Source of the DNA: Puniceicoccales bacterium
GTDB lineage: Bacteria > Verrucomicrobiota > Verrucomicrobiia > Opitutales > LL51
Direction: 5' to 3'
Assembly: GCA_031276935.1 (NCBI GenBank)
Contig: JAISMD010000044.1
Span: forward strand, 1-5,789
DNA: 5,789 nt
The notes under the pieces were generated by a model. That model saw only the letters and a list, made by a program, of their open reading frames with translations, was not told the DNA's origin and did not search any database. A program made the translations under genes and the position numbers. Shown here one piece after another: positions 5,763 through 5,789 of this stretch (positions within the stretch are counted from its first letter, which is position 1; each line of letters opens with the position of its first letter).

Positions 5763-5789
5763 ACGAACGCTCTTGACAAGAAGAAAATA

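Noticed and set aside
5771..5781. TCTTGACAAGA palindrome containing a perfect TTGACA on the + strand
   Set aside because: It is short, any matching -10 would lie outside the window, and no + strand gene is seen, so a promoter or operator cannot be supported.

Overview
The window is one co-directional block of seven protein genes, all on the minus strand, so transcription runs from the right edge to the left edge. It comes from a Gram-negative bacterium, because it carries lipid A synthesis (lpxB) and an LPS-export permease (lptF/lptG family). The GlyRS, YchF and LpxB sequences resemble, from memory, those of Verrucomicrobiota (Opitutae-like). That placement is an impression and was not tested by a search. 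Base composition is moderate, and the gaps between genes are clearly AT-rich.

In transcription order the layout is as follows. (1) An LptF/LptG permease at 5659-4553, with a GTG start that has its own AGGA ribosome-binding site. Upstream of it is an AT-rich leader carrying two tandem 10-bp A/T-tract repeats. (2) A small soluble protein of about 99 residues at 4460-4161, which I do not recognise. (3) The translation-associated P-loop ATPase YchF at 4111-3014. (4) lpxB at 3011-1854, only 2 nt after ychF. (5) A 141-bp AT-rich gap with A/T tracts spaced by about two and three helical turns. (6) A P-loop kinase-like protein of the NadR/AAA_28 type at 1712-1137, with a strong GGAGGA site. Its end overlaps by 8 bp the start of (7), a 95-residue three-helix membrane protein at 1144-857 that resembles half of a PnuC vitamin transporter. 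(8) A 183-bp gap with two stem-loops, then the first 224 codons of glycyl-tRNA synthetase at 673-1, cut by the left edge.

Functionally, lptF and lpxB belong to LPS transport and lipid A assembly, while ychF and glyS are translation genes. The kinase and the half-PnuC protein look like a translationally coupled pair. The most attractive reading is a minimal 'import and phosphorylate' unit, perhaps for nicotinamide riboside or another nucleoside-like vitamin. This is inference. No gene-free stretch exceeds 300 bp. I saw no tRNA, rRNA, CRISPR array, insertion sequence or phage gene. The unusual content is confined to the kinase/half-transporter pair, the unrecognised small protein and the structured AT-rich gaps.
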